Below are positions 50,586 through 58,872 of a stretch of 64,000 nt of DNA, in pieces (the stretch's first letter is position 1; every line of letters starts with the position of its first letter). A program made the translations under genes and the position numbers. A model generated the notes under the pieces. It saw only the letters and a list, made by a program, of their open reading frames with translations, did not search any database and was not told the DNA's origin. The stretch is from NCBI RefSeq assembly GCF_019930585.1, contig NZ_CP082839.1, forward strand, positions 3,158,001-3,222,000, in the 5' to 3' direction. This DNA is from Sphingomonas nostoxanthinifaciens. Lineage in GTDB: Bacteria > Pseudomonadota > Alphaproteobacteria > Sphingomonadales > Sphingomonadaceae.

Positions 50586-50848
50586 GGCGGAACCCCATAA
50601 ATCTGGGCTGACCGTTATGACCAAAATCTCAAAATTACGTAAAATCAAGAATTTGAGACGTTAGACGTTTAGTTAAGGTCGCGACGAGCGCGTTCGGCCT
50701 CCCTCGATCTGCTCGAATCAATCTTGATCTGCGCCCAGCAGACCGGCCGAGTGTACGCATCGGCGACCGGCGACCTTACGCAGGTAGCTGCGGTCGCGTC
50801 CCGGATCGAGCTAGCGGCCTTCGTCTGGTCCGCGACCGCCTGGCGGCC

Positions 50849-51159
50849 GTGACGATCGAGCAACTGCCCTATGCCGACGTGATCCGGCGCTACGACGCCG
50901 CCGAGACGCTGTTCTATCTCGACCCGCCCTATGTCGGCTGCGGGGCGATTATGGCGACGGGTTCCAACCGGACGATTTTCGTACGCTTGGCGACCAGCTG
51001 GCCGGGATCGCCGGCAAGTTCGTCCTGTCCATCAACGACACACCGCTGGCGCGCGAGGTGTCCGGCCGCTTCCAGATCGCGGAGGTGCCGGTGACCTACA
51101 CGATCGGCACGGCGTCGGGCAGCGGCAAGCGGACCGGGGAGCTGATTGTCAGCGCATAA
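50849..51159 (+). pseudogene. Decayed D12-class DNA adenine methyltransferase
   Basis: The C-terminal third of a Dam-like enzyme. LFYLDPPYVGC contains the DPPY catalytic motif. About 13 bases later the frame must shift by one to read DYGDGFQPDDFRTLGDQL, KFVLSINDTPLAREV and ELIVSA to the stop. Upstream in-frame sequence can be followed to about 50764 but the N-terminal SAM motif is absent. This is a truncated, frameshifted remnant. Confidence 0.75.
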
Positions 51160-51213
51160 AGGGAGGGCGCTCACCGTTGCCGGGAACGCCCACCTTTTGC
51201 AGACCTTTGGCGG

Positions 51214-51987
51214 TCAGGCGAAGGTTGCGGCGACCCGTTGGCGGCGCCTCGCTGCAGAACCAGCCAAGGCGAAGCCGCCAAGCATCATGAGCCACGTGCT
51301 GGGTTCGGGAACTGCTGAAGGCGGTGGCGGTGGCGGTGGCGCCGGAATTTCGTAGCTTACGGTCAAAACAGGCAAGGTATAAAAACTAGGATCTCCCGTG
51401 CTGCCAATCGTCTTTGGGCTGCATGTCGTTACGCAAAAACGTGGACTGATTGGGTTGGTCTCCCGGAACGAGAAGCCGAGATATAATCCGGGATTATCTT
51501 CAAGATAATTTACGGTGGGAGTTCCGAGTAGATCTGTCGACGTTACCGCTGGGTTTAAGTCGAAGAAATTTGTTAGATTGCTGCCCGCATATATACGAGA
51601 CGGATCGGCCACAGTCGTTGCCGCAAAGTAGGATCGGAGTTGCACATCGTTAATGTGGGTCCCAAATTGAGATGTAACAGTCAGGCTCAGACCCGTAATA
51701 ACAGCGTTTATCGGAACAGATGGGATCAAGAACTCTATGGTCGCCGCGTAATCACCTGCGAATGAAGAGCCTGCAGCGCGTCCTACTTGCGAATAATTGG
51801 CGATCGCCGCGCCGCCATGAAAAGGGCTCAATCCAAAATTTCCCGTTTCGCTTGGATCGTAATAGCCATACGTCTCCGGTGTAATCATAATGGTAGTCGT
51901 CGTTGCACCGGCCGGCGTAGCGGCGGCCAACACAACCGAAGTGACGGCAAGTACATAACTTGATTGCACTTTATGTAACCGGAACAT
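51214..51987 (-). CDS. PEPxxWA-CTERM exported protein (prophage cargo)
   Basis: A 257-residue protein with a GGGGAGA site before the ATG. A signal peptide (about residues 1-28, ending AGA) is followed by a beta-rich body, a run of prolines (PAPPPPPPP) and the sorting tail VPEPSTWLMMLGGFALAG followed by RRRQR. PEPxxWA-CTERM proteins are exported, cut by an exosortase and usually tied to surface polysaccharide. Finding one in a prophage is unusual. Confidence 0.85.
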   Translation of the reverse strand: MFRLHKVQSSYVLAVTSVVLAAATPAGATTTTIMITPETYGYYDPSETGNFGLSPFHGGAAIANYSQVGRAAGSSFAGDYAATIEFLIPSVPINAVITGLSLTVTSQFGTHINDVQLRSYFAATTVADPSRIYAGSNLTNFFDLNPAVTSTDLLGTPTVNYLEDNPGLYLGFSFRETNPISPRFCVTTCSPKTIGSTGDPSFYTLPVLTVSYEIPAPPPPPPPSAVPEPSTWLMMLGGFALAGSAARRRQRVAATFA

Positions 51988-52053
51988 CGAGCAGTCTCCC
52001 CTTGTGGCCCAACGCTGGCCGAAGCTAAGACCCTATCCGCGATCCTTTATTCC

Positions 52054-52176
52054 CTAACAGAATATGAATTTGTGCCACATGATCCCGGCTTCATCCCAAG
52101 GGATGTCGATCCTGCTGCCCCACATGCCGGCCGCCAGCCTCGCGATCACGGCGTCGCCGTCGTTGGCCTTGCGCAT
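52054..52176 (-). CDS. Small protein or gene remnant
   Basis: 40 residues from ATG 52176 (MRKANDGDAVIARLAAGMWG), ending in aromatic residues. The first 30 look like part of a structured protein, so it may be the end of a larger gene now lost. No ribosome-binding site at proper distance. Confidence 0.3.
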   Translation of the reverse strand: MRKANDGDAVIARLAAGMWGSRIDIPWDEAGIMWHKFIFC

Positions 52177-52203
52177 CCTCCAATCAGGGATAGTCGAAGC
52201 CGC

Positions 52204-52383
52204 TTAGCTGAGCGGCGTCAGAACCGCGTCAGGAGGAGGCACGGCTTCGAGCCGGCTGAGATCGAACCAGGCCTCGTTCTGCTCTGGGCCACCGCGACAC
52301 AGCGCCTTGCCAGGTCTCAAAGCGATGACCTTTCGGTAGAAGCCCTCACCTATCGCCTGCACCCAGGCATCCTCCTCGATCAT
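52204..52383 (-). CDS. Small protein of the right-arm operon
   Basis: 59 residues from ATG 52383, sharing one base with the stop of the upstream gene. It contains GEGFYRKVIALRPGKALCRG and WFDLSRLEAVPP, which read as short strands. No family. Confidence 0.45.
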   Translation of the reverse strand: MIEEDAWVQAIGEGFYRKVIALRPGKALCRGGPEQNEAWFDLSRLEAVPPPDAVLTPLS

Positions 52384-52688
52384 CACCCCTCCTCCGCTAG
52401 CGCGGCATCGATCATCGCCGGCCATGCATAGACTGGCGGTGCTAGCCCTTCCGTGTTCGGGTTCGCTAGGAACCCGGCATCCATCATCGCTCGTGTCGGC
52501 TCGCGCATCGCCTCGATCGCCGCGCGAGAGTGGCGCTCGTATCGCGTCCAAAGCGGTACCTTGGGTCGTGGGGAAACGCTGACACGCACTTCTCGCGGGA
52601 TAGGGGTGTCGACGAATTCATTCGGATCCTTATTGTCGACAGCGCATAGCGCTCGCGCCACCCGCTCGATCATGGTCGGGTCGGTCAT
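52383..52688 (-). CDS. Tandem paralogue B (unknown)
   Basis: A 101-residue protein. It begins MTDPTMIERVARALCA and ends AMIDAALAEEG, and has AAIEAMREPTRAMMDAGFLA in the middle. It is clearly related to the next gene upstream and coupled to it by an ATGA overlap. Such duplicated small helical proteins are common in alphaproteobacterial phages. The function is unknown. Confidence 0.6.
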   Translation of the reverse strand: MTDPTMIERVARALCAVDNKDPNEFVDTPIPREVRVSVSPRPKVPLWTRYERHSRAAIEAMREPTRAMMDAGFLANPNTEGLAPPVYAWPAMIDAALAEEG

Positions 52689-52984
52689 CGCGCGCCTTCC
52701 GCAAGCGCGGCGTCGATCATGGCACGCCAGATCTGCGTCGCTGAGTGACTGCCCGGCTTGTATCCGTTCGGCAGGCCATTCCCCATTAGGTCAGTCGGGT
52801 GGCGCATGGCTGCGATGACGCGCTCCGCTTTTCGGAGCGAAAGGCGCCGACGGGTTTCCCATTCCCTGCGCATCGTACCGACCATCTGATCGGAGCCTGG
52901 CTTGACCGTGAAATCTTTCCAGACCGAAGGCTCCATCGCCCGCGCCACCCGCTCAATCATAGTCGGTTCGGTCATAGCATTCAC
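52685..52984 (-). CDS. Tandem paralogue A (unknown)
   Basis: A 99-residue protein. It shares the start (EPTMIERVARAM), the centre (VIAAMRHPTDLMGNGLP) and the end (WRAMIDAALAEGAR) with the gene downstream, with a divergent middle. Probably a recent tandem duplication. It is the first gene of a three-gene operon reaching 52204. Confidence 0.6.
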   Translation of the reverse strand: MNAMTEPTMIERVARAMEPSVWKDFTVKPGSDQMVGTMRREWETRRRLSLRKAERVIAAMRHPTDLMGNGLPNGYKPGSHSATQIWRAMIDAALAEGAR

Positions 52985-53016
52985 GAGAGCAGCGTTTCCT
53001 TCCAGTGGTTCAGCCC

Positions 53017-53553
53017 TTAGGCAAAGCTGACGCTCTCACGCTGGCGTCGGCGCATCCCAGCACCTATCACGGCGAAGCCCCCAAGCATCAAGGCCCAAGA
53101 TGCAGGCTCCGGAGCAACGGAGGGAAGGTGTACGATCGTAATCGGATTATAGGCTTCTGACACTGCCGAGCCATTTAGCGCCAACGCATAGTGAAAATCG
53201 AAATCTTCGATAATACCAGGATCAGACAAGATGTAGATCGAATGGTCGTCGTCTTGGTAAAAATTAATCGAGAATGATCTATCGCTTAGATAATAGAAGC
53301 CGGCGTTGATGGTCGTTGCGGGCAATGAAAACGCAGCAGTGATGTCCGATGTGTAAGTCGCGAAACCACCGACAATATGGTCCCTAGCGTAATAAGTACC
53401 GGGCTGACTAAAGGTAAGATCGACGACAAGTTTTCCGTTATCGGAAAATCCATTCTCTGTTATGACGACGCGATCAGCCCTCGCAGGTGAATAAGCAAGC
53501 AGCGATGCGGTCATAGCGACAGACGCTGCCGTTATTAGCTTCAGCTTCGTCAT
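53017..53553 (-). CDS. Second PEPxxWA-CTERM exported protein (prophage cargo)
   Basis: 178 residues from ATG 53553. Signal peptide (LITAASVAMTASLLAYSPARA), a beta-rich body with many Tyr, Phe and Asp, then the sorting tail VAPEPASWALMLGGFAVIG and RRRQR. Its body differs from that of the gene at 51214, so the two are separate members of the class. Its DNA is richer in A+T than the late operon. Confidence 0.85.
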   Translation of the reverse strand: MTKLKLITAASVAMTASLLAYSPARADRVVITENGFSDNGKLVVDLTFSQPGTYYARDHIVGGFATYTSDITAAFSLPATTINAGFYYLSDRSFSINFYQDDDHSIYILSDPGIIEDFDFHYALALNGSAVSEAYNPITIVHLPSVAPEPASWALMLGGFAVIGAGMRRRQRESVSFA

Positions 53554-53726
53554 GCAGGTTCCCCGACCGGACGCTCCATAGCGAGCTTGCGATTGTAGCA
53601 TCGCCCTGCCCTTTTACCAACGTCATGAATTGCCCGACCTATTCGCCGCGCGCCGCAAGGCGCCCAGTTCACGGGAGCTATGTTGCGTGGCCGCGGGTGG
53701 TGCGGCCAGCGGAGCAAAGGCGATGC

Positions 53727-54011
53727 CTAGAGCAGGGGCGCCGATCGCCGGTCCGGTTCGTCCGGCTCACATCCGGCCGGCCACGTTTCTGTGACGCCGA
53801 ATTGGCCTGGATTGCGGCCATAGGGCGTTGCGTCGATCAGGTCCGGCGCGATGACGACGACCCCGTTGAACACGCGCTCCATGATCTGCTCGGCCGCAAG
53901 CTCGGTCGCGCGATCGCCCCGCATGCCCGTGGCGGTCTTGATCCAGCCAGGCAGGCAGCGAAGCTGGATGGCGATACGGGTCTTGATTTCGTCAGGGCTG
54001 ATTTGTCTCAT
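53727..54011 (-). CDS. Hypothetical right-arm protein
   Basis: 94 residues from ATG 54011 (MRQISPDEIKTRIAIQLRCL). Residues 1-45 read as helix-rich with a basic patch, then VFNGVVVIAPDLIDATPYG. No family is clear. It may be a small DNA-binding or regulatory protein. Confidence 0.45.
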   Translation of the reverse strand: MRQISPDEIKTRIAIQLRCLPGWIKTATGMRGDRATELAAEQIMERVFNGVVVIAPDLIDATPYGRNPGQFGVTETWPAGCEPDEPDRRSAPLL

Positions 54012-54068
54012 GCGGATGTGAGAACATAAAAAGAACATCCGAGGCAAGCCCTCGACTCGGCTCCTGGG

Positions 54069-54401
54069 TTATGCGCTGCCGGCGATGCTTAGATCAGCGA
54101 CCTCCCGCATCATCTGATGGAACATTGACTGGCCCGTCGACTCGCGCTGCCGGCGCATCCACCTCATTTGCTCTAGCACCACCTTGCCGATCTCGTCGCT
54201 GCGCTTCCGCAAGTTGCCCGGCGTCGCCATGCGCGGATCGGCCTCGAGCATCATCGACAGGACAAACATCACCGCCATCAACGGCGTGTTGAAATCGCCG
54301 CCATTCCCCTCGGCCGCAGCTGCGACCTGCGCCGTCAGCGCGACGATCGCCGCGTGATATGCGGGATCGTCCAGGCTCACCATCGGCTGATCGTCGGGCA
54401 T
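54069..54401 (-). CDS. Hypothetical right-arm protein
   Basis: A 110-residue, helix-rich protein with many Met (LMAVMFVLSMMLEADPRMA, then VVLEQMRWMRRQRE). No domain recognised. It is 10 bp after the SRAP gene and likely on the same transcript. Confidence 0.5.
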   Translation of the reverse strand: MPDDQPMVSLDDPAYHAAIVALTAQVAAAAEGNGGDFNTPLMAVMFVLSMMLEADPRMATPGNLRKRSDEIGKVVLEQMRWMRRQRESTGQSMFHQMMREVADLSIAGSA

Positions 54402-54411
54402 CGGCTTCCTT

Positions 54412-55044
54412 TCAGGCCTTGATGCGCGTCGGGAACTCCGGTCCGCGCACTGTCATCAGTTTCGCGGGATACGGCTGCTGGAGCCCAACCACGTCGGCAT
54501 AAGATCCTGCAAGCCAGCGATCCCAGCTTGCTTCATGCAGGATGGTGATCATCGCCTTCGGATGAATCGGCGCGACCATCTCGTTCGGGTCGCACGTCAC
54601 CATCGTGAACCCGGCGCCGTCCTTGGTCGCCTGCCAGAAGCCCGCGACCGCAAACATCGGCTGGTCGGTCACCTGGAACCACATCTCGCCTTTGACCGGC
54701 TTCTTGCCGTCGCCGAGGTCGTGCGCCTCGGGCGTCCATTCGCAGAACTCGGTGAGCGGAACGAGGCAGCGATTTTCGGGATTCTCGGCGAGCCGGCGCC
54801 ATTGGGGCAGTCCGAGGTTACGGACGTTCGTCATCGGCCACGCCGCCTGCCCGCCCAGCACGTCCCAGCGCATCAGGTCGACGCCGCGCCCGCGATCACT
54901 CTGGCGGATGACGTAGGCGCGGCTTTGGGGTGCCAGCTCCTGCCAGTTGAACCGATTGTCGGTCGGCCGGTCAGCGACCCACCTCGCGCCGAACCGCTCG
55001 AACAGCGTCTCGGGCTCGTCTCTCATGCGCGCGCGGTTACACAT
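54412..55044 (-). CDS. SRAP (HMCES/YedK-type) protein
   Basis: 210 residues from ATG 55044. The catalytic Cys is residue 2 (MCNRARM); conserved parts include NRCLVPLTEFCEWTPEAHD, the Glu and Trp of the active site, and MITILHEASWDRWL with the active-site His. SRAP proteins form a covalent bond with abasic sites in single-stranded DNA. A phage copy may protect replicating DNA or alter the SOS response. Confidence 0.88.
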   Translation of the reverse strand: MCNRARMRDEPETLFERFGARWVADRPTDNRFNWQELAPQSRAYVIRQSDRGRGVDLMRWDVLGGQAAWPMTNVRNLGLPQWRRLAENPENRCLVPLTEFCEWTPEAHDLGDGKKPVKGEMWFQVTDQPMFAVAGFWQATKDGAGFTMVTCDPNEMVAPIHPKAMITILHEASWDRWLAGSYADVVGLQQPYPAKLMTVRGPEFPTRIKA

Positions 55045-55184
55045 CAGCCGGCAACGGTCCGCACAGCACCGTAGATCCCGGCAGCGAGCCCGTAGGCGCC
55101 TAGCGTGAGAGCGAGGGCCAGCTCGACGCGCCGCCGCCATCCCGGCGGCGTGGCCGGCTCCTTATCCTCGAACTCGATCAGCAC
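55044..55184 (-). CDS. Small membrane protein upstream of SRAP
   Basis: 46 residues from GTG 55184. It has a charged start, PPGWRRRVELALALTLG and a single hydrophobic segment. Its stop shares a base with the SRAP ATG, and it starts immediately after the stop of the next gene. Confidence 0.5.
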   Translation of the reverse strand: MLIEFEDKEPATPPGWRRRVELALALTLGAYGLAAGIYGAVRTVAG

Positions 55185-55376
55185 CTATTTCGGGCAGGCT
55201 ACGAACTTGCCGCCCGCGCCATGGCAACGCCCCTTGCTGTCCTTCGTCACGGCGGCCGACGAAGATGCTCCGGCCGGGGGGCACTTCGCGAAATGGCCCT
55301 TCGCGTCGCGGCAGGGTGCGGCGAGCGCCGGCGCGGTCAGCATGGCGGCGGCGGTCAGCGCGAGGATCAGCTTCAC
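55185..55376 (-). CDS. Small exported protein with Cys repeats
   Basis: A 63-residue protein with a signal peptide (LILALTAAAMLTAPALAA) and a 43-residue mature part with two related units, CRDAKGHFAKCP and CHGAGGKFVACP. Similar tiny periplasmic proteins occur in sphingomonads and their prophages. The function is unknown. Confidence 0.6.
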   Translation of the reverse strand: MKLILALTAAAMLTAPALAAPCRDAKGHFAKCPPAGASSSAAVTKDSKGRCHGAGGKFVACPK

Positions 55377-55750
55377 GGTTGGCTCTCCTGAGTCGTGGCG
55401 CCGCGATCATCGGTGGCCCGGCGGCGGCGCGCAAGCGCAGCGGCCAAGCGCTTCTTCTCGGCCTCTGCTCGGAGCTCGGACTCATAGGCCGCATTCTCCG
55501 CGGCGCGCTCGCGCTCGCGCCGGGCGCCCCGGTCGCGATCCAGCCGATACGGCTCACCCCCATTCCATTCCTCCAACGCTGCATGCAGCGCGTGGAGCAT
55601 CTCGGCGTCTCCGCCCGAGGTCGACCGGATACGGTCGTAGATGTCGATCGGATCGACCGGCAGGCGTCGGTCGGCCCTGGCATAGCGAGCCAGTTTGCCG
55701 ATCCAATCCGTCCGTTCATGCTGTCGAAAAAGCCAGTTTGGGAAGCGCAT
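55373..55750 (-). CDS. YozE/SAM-like phage protein
   Basis: 125 residues from ATG 55750, which has AGGGG five bases upstream. Residues 1-45 (FPNWLFRQHERTDWIGKLAR, then ARADRRLP) match the YozE SAM-like fold. The C-terminal 60 residues are a long charged helix. It is the last phage gene before attR and probably starts the leftward cargo transcript. Confidence 0.6.
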   Translation of the reverse strand: MRFPNWLFRQHERTDWIGKLARYARADRRLPVDPIDIYDRIRSTSGGDAEMLHALHAALEEWNGGEPYRLDRDRGARRERERAAENAAYESELRAEAEKKRLAAALARRRRATDDRGATTQESQP

Positions 55751-55831
55751 CGGCACCCCTTTAGCGGCGAGCCCATATCGGGAACACTGCGAACTCGCGC
55801 AAAATCACTGCGAACTCGGTTTCTGCACGCC

Positions 55832-55860
55832 TTGACCGACCGCAAAAAACCACGCATTTG
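55832..55860 (+). promoter_or_regulatory. Phage-supplied promoter for tRNA-Cys
   Basis: TTGACC (55832-55837), a 17-base spacer and CATTTG (55855-55860), very like the host promoter at 3885-3913. It lies on phage DNA about 20 bp before the intact tRNA-Cys, so the integrated phage probably drives this tRNA. Confidence 0.55.
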
Positions 55861-55878
55861 CGCGCCCCTGCCCCGGTT

Positions 55879-55921
55879 CTGGCCCGATGGCGGAGTGGTT
55901 ACGCAGAGGACTGCAAATCCT
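55879..55921 (+). repeat. Right attachment site (attR)
   Basis: 43 bp identical to 3926-3968. Here the tRNA continues with the T-arm and acceptor 3' strand, so the gene stays complete after integration. Confidence 0.92.
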
Positions 55922-55954
55922 TGCACGCCGGTTCGATTCCGGCTCGGGCCTCCA
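55881..55954 (+). tRNA. tRNA-Cys (GCA anticodon)
   Basis: 74 nt with a full cloverleaf: acceptor GGCCCGA pairs with TCGGGCC, the anticodon loop CTGCAAA reads GCA, the T-loop is GTTCGATTC, and the end is TCCA. The first 41 bases are the phage copy and the rest is host. It serves as the integration site. Confidence 0.95.
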
Positions 55955-55989
55955 TTTCCGGCTGAGACACGGGGCGAAGGACGCGCCCC

Positions 55990-57831
55990 ATGCCTGCCTA
56001 TCGTTCCCGCACCACCACTCACGGCCGCAACATGGCCGGCGCCCGCGGCCTATGGCGCGCGACGGGAATGAAGGACGAGGATTTCGGCAAGCCGATCATC
56101 GCCGTCTGCAACAGCTTCACCCAGTTCGTGCCCGGCCATGTCCATCTGAAGGATCTGGGCCAGCTGGTCGCGCGCGAGATCGAGGCGGCGGGCGGCGTCG
56201 CCAAGGAGTTCAACACCATCGCGGTCGATGACGGCATCGCCATGGGCCATGGCGGGATGCTCTATTCGCTGCCCAGCCGCGAACTGATCGCCGACTCGGT
56301 CGAATATATGGCGAACGCGCATTGCGCCGACGCGCTCGTCTGCATCTCCAATTGCGACAAGATCACGCCCGGTATGCTGATGGCGGCGATGCGCCTCAAC
56401 ATCCCCGCGGTGTTCGTCTCGGGCGGCCCGATGGAGGCCGGCAAGGTCGTGCTGAAGGGCAAGGAGGTCGCGCTCGACCTGGTCGACGCGATGGTCGCCG
56501 CCGCCGACGAAAGCTATTCGGACGAGGAAGTGGCGACGATCGAACGGTCGGCCTGCCCGACCTGCGGCTCCTGCTCGGGCATGTTCACCGCCAATTCGAT
56601 GAACTGCCTGACCGAGGCGCTCGGCCTGTCGCTGCCCGGCAACGGATCGGTGCTGGCGACCCATTCCGATCGCGAACGGCTGTTCCGCGAGGCGGGCCAC
56701 CTGATCGTCGACATCACCAAGCGCTGGTACGAACAGGACGACGCCTCCGTCCTCCCCCGCTCGATCGCGACGTTCGCCGCGTTCGAGAATGCGATGAGCC
56801 TCGACATCGCGATGGGCGGCTCGACCAACACCGTGCTCCACCTGCTGGCGGCGGCGCAGGAAGGCGAGGTCGACTTCACCATGGCCGACATCGACCGGCT
56901 GAGCCGGCGCGTGCCGTGCCTGTGCAAGGTCGCCCCCGCCAAGGCCGACGTCCACATGGAGGACGTCCACCGGGCCGGCGGGATCATGGCGATCCTCGGC
57001 GAGCTCGACCGCGCCGGCCTGCTCGACGTCGAGCAGCCGACCGTCCATTCGTCGACGCTGGGCGAGGCGCTCGGCCGCTGGGATGTCGCGCGCACCAATT
57101 CAGACGAGGTGCGCAAATTCTATCGCGCCGCCCCCGGCGGCGTGCCGACCCAGGTCGCCTTCAGCCAGTCGCAACGCTGGCAGGAGCTGGACGTCGATCG
57201 CACGAAGGGCGTGATCCGCTCGGCGACCCACGCTTTCTCGCAGGATGGCGGGCTCGCCGTGCTGTTCGGCAACCTCGCGCCCGAAGGCTGCATCGTGAAG
57301 ACCGCCGGCGTCGACGAGAGCATCCTGAAGTTCACCGGCCGCGCACAGGTGTTCGAGAGCCAGGACGCGTCGGTGGCGGCGATCCTCGGCAACCAGATCG
57401 AGGCGGGCGACGTCGTCGTGATCCGCTACGAGGGGCCGAAGGGCGGTCCGGGCATGCAGGAGATGCTCTACCCGACGAGCTACCTGAAATCGAAGGGCAT
57501 GGGGAAGGTGTGCGCGTTGCTCACCGACGGCCGCTTCTCCGGCGGCACATCCGGCCTGTCGATCGGCCATGTCTCGCCCGAAGCGGCGGAGGGCGGCCTG
57601 ATCGCGCTGGTCGAGCATGGCGACATGATCGAGATCGACATTCCCAATCGCACGATCAATCTCGTGGTGGACGATGCGACGCTGGCGGCGCGGCGCGCGG
57701 CGATGGAAGCGCGCGGCGACAAGGCCTGGCGCCCCCTCGGCCGCAAACGCACGGTATCGAAGGCGCTGCAGGCCTATGCTTTGCTCGCCAGCAACGCCGC
57801 GCGCGGCGCGATCCGCGTCCTGCCCGACTAA
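55990..57831 (+). CDS. ilvD: Dihydroxy-acid dehydratase
   Basis: 613 residues. IlvD markers are [32 protein letters not shown] and [20 protein letters not shown], with three Cys for the iron-sulfur cluster. [21 protein letters not shown] is near the C-terminus. It makes 2-keto acids in valine, leucine and isoleucine synthesis. It is the first host gene right of the prophage, 35 bp after tRNA-Cys. Confidence 0.96.
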   Translation: MPAYRSRTTTHGRNMAGARGLWRATGMKDEDFGKPIIAVCNSFTQFVPGHVHLKDLGQLVAREIEAAGGVAKEFNTIAVDDGIAMGHGGMLYSLPSRELIADSVEYMANAHCADALVCISNCDKITPGMLMAAMRLNIPAVFVSGGPMEAGKVVLKGKEVALDLVDAMVAAADESYSDEEVATIERSACPTCGSCSGMFTANSMNCLTEALGLSLPGNGSVLATHSDRERLFREAGHLIVDITKRWYEQDDASVLPRSIATFAAFENAMSLDIAMGGSTNTVLHLLAAAQEGEVDFTMADIDRLSRRVPCLCKVAPAKADVHMEDVHRAGGIMAILGELDRAGLLDVEQPTVHSSTLGEALGRWDVARTNSDEVRKFYRAAPGGVPTQVAFSQSQRWQELDVDRTKGVIRSATHAFSQDGGLAVLFGNLAPEGCIVKTAGVDESILKFTGRAQVFESQDASVAAILGNQIEAGDVVVIRYEGPKGGPGMQEMLYPTSYLKSKGMGKVCALLTDGRFSGGTSGLSIGHVSPEAAEGGLIALVEHGDMIEIDIPNRTINLVVDDATLAARRAAMEARGDKAWRPLGRKRTVSKALQAYALLASNAARGAIRVLPD

Positions 57832-57842
57832 AAAAAAACAAG

Positions 57843-57877
57843 CCGGTGCGGCCGCATCAACCGGTTCGCCGCACCGG
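57843..57877. terminator. Hairpin after ilvD
   Basis: CCGGTGCGG (57843-57851) pairs with CCGCACCGG (57869-57877). On the plus strand only TTAAC follows. A run of nine A at 57831-57839 lies on the other side, which would be a T-tract for leftward transcription. Confidence 0.5.
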
Positions 57878-57901
57878 TTAACAACTCGTCCCGTTGTTAA
57901 C
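57877..57901. promoter_or_regulatory. Perfect palindrome upstream of PEP-CTERM gene
   Basis: GTTAACAAC, seven bases, GTTGTTAAC: a 9-bp perfect inverted repeat, 68 bp before the ATG of the PEPxxWA-CTERM gene. It looks like an operator. The binding protein is unknown. Confidence 0.45.
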
Positions 57902-57968
57902 AAAATGTTTCCCAAATCTGTAACGGGGCCGTCCTAGCCCGCCTTCGCCTCAGCGAAGGAGACCTCCC

Positions 57969-58574
57969 ATGCGTTCGTTTTTTGCTGCTCTTGTTGCGTG
58001 CGCCGTCCTGCCCGCCGCCGCCAATGCTGTCACGATCGATTTCGAGGCCGCCGGCGCCGGTGCCCCGCCGCTGTTCAACTTCAACGCCGGCCAGACGGTC
58101 GCGATCGACGGGATCACCTTTTCCGGCGGAACGCTGCTGAACGGCGAGTTCAGCAGCGTCGACCAGACCGCTGTGTACGCCACCGCGCCGTTTAACAGCC
58201 CGTCGACCAGCGGAAGCTATAGCAACCCGATCACGATCGACCTCGGCCGCGCCTTCACCCAGGTGTCGCTCGATCTGGTCAACGAATCAGCCGGCACCTA
58301 TTCGGTGACCACCAACACCGGCCTCAGCCAGACGCTGACGCTGGACGGCAATGTCGACCAGATATTCTCGCTCGCCGGTGAGGGCATCACCTCGCTCAGC
58401 GTGCTCGCGGTCGAGACGACCGGCGTCGGCCCCGCCTACGACTTCGCGATCGACAACGTTACCGCGGCCGGCGCGGTGCCCGAGCCGGCGGCATGGGCGC
58501 TGATGCTGGGCGGCTTCGGCTTGGTCGGCACTGCCATGCGTCGCCGTCAGCGGACGACCGTCCGCTTCGCCTGA
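57969..58574 (+). CDS. PEPxxWA-CTERM exported protein (host)
   Basis: A 201-residue protein with an AAGGAG site. Signal peptide (FFAALVACAVLPAAANA), a beta-rich body (DFEAAGAGAPPLFNFNAGQ and following) and the sorting tail VPEPAAWALMLGGFGLVG with RRRQR. It shows that the host uses this sorting system. Confidence 0.9.
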   Translation: MRSFFAALVACAVLPAAANAVTIDFEAAGAGAPPLFNFNAGQTVAIDGITFSGGTLLNGEFSSVDQTAVYATAPFNSPSTSGSYSNPITIDLGRAFTQVSLDLVNESAGTYSVTTNTGLSQTLTLDGNVDQIFSLAGEGITSLSVLAVETTGVGPAYDFAIDNVTAAGAVPEPAAWALMLGGFGLVGTAMRRRQRTTVRFA

Positions 58575-58585
58575 CCGATAATTGA

Positions 58586-58609
58586 CGCCGCGGCCCTCGG
58601 GCCGCGGCG
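58586..58609 (+). terminator. GC-rich hairpin after PEP-CTERM gene
   Basis: CGCCGCGGCCC, a short loop and GGGCCGCGGCG, directly after the stop. There is no T-tract, but the stem is very strong. Confidence 0.5.
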
Positions 58610-58665
58610 TTCGTCAGCAGGAAATTGTACGCAGCCACATCGCTCTGACGGAGCGTGGCCCTGCC

Positions 58666-58872
58666 TCAGTGCGGGAGGTCGGTTTGTTCGGCCGCGATGC
58701 TGGCCACGACAAGCTGGCATTGCTCCAGAATGTCGAGCGCATACTGAACCTGGCACGCAGCCAGTTGCACCTCACCGCGCACGGTGACATCGTCGAGCTC
58801 CAGCCGGTCTAGCGTCTCCAGTTCAACGCGGAGTCGCCGGGCGATCGACAGTAATTTGGCAGCATCAGTCAT
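58666..58872 (-). CDS. Small helical protein, unknown
   Basis: A 68-residue protein, all helix (LLSIARRLRVELETLDRLEL, VQLAACQVQYALDILEQCQL). No family known to me. It lies between the PEP-CTERM gene and mutL. Confidence 0.5.
   Translation of the reverse strand: MTDAAKLLSIARRLRVELETLDRLELDDVTVRGEVQLAACQVQYALDILEQCQLVVASIAAEQTDLPH

Larger units (their letters stand above)
3926..55921. mobile_element. Complete HK97-like siphoprophage integrated in tRNA-Cys
   Basis: The element is bounded by a 43-bp perfect direct repeat and contains, in order, integrase, lysogeny switch, replication, packaging, capsid, tail, lysis and cargo genes. The distance between repeat copies is 51,953 bp. The head module resembles HK97 (prohead protease, HK97-fold capsid, portal, gp6- and gp10-like connectors). 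Tail genes indicate a long non-contractile tail. The integrase and the large terminase each carry a one-base frameshift, so the prophage may be defective unless these are sequencing errors. Confidence 0.95.
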
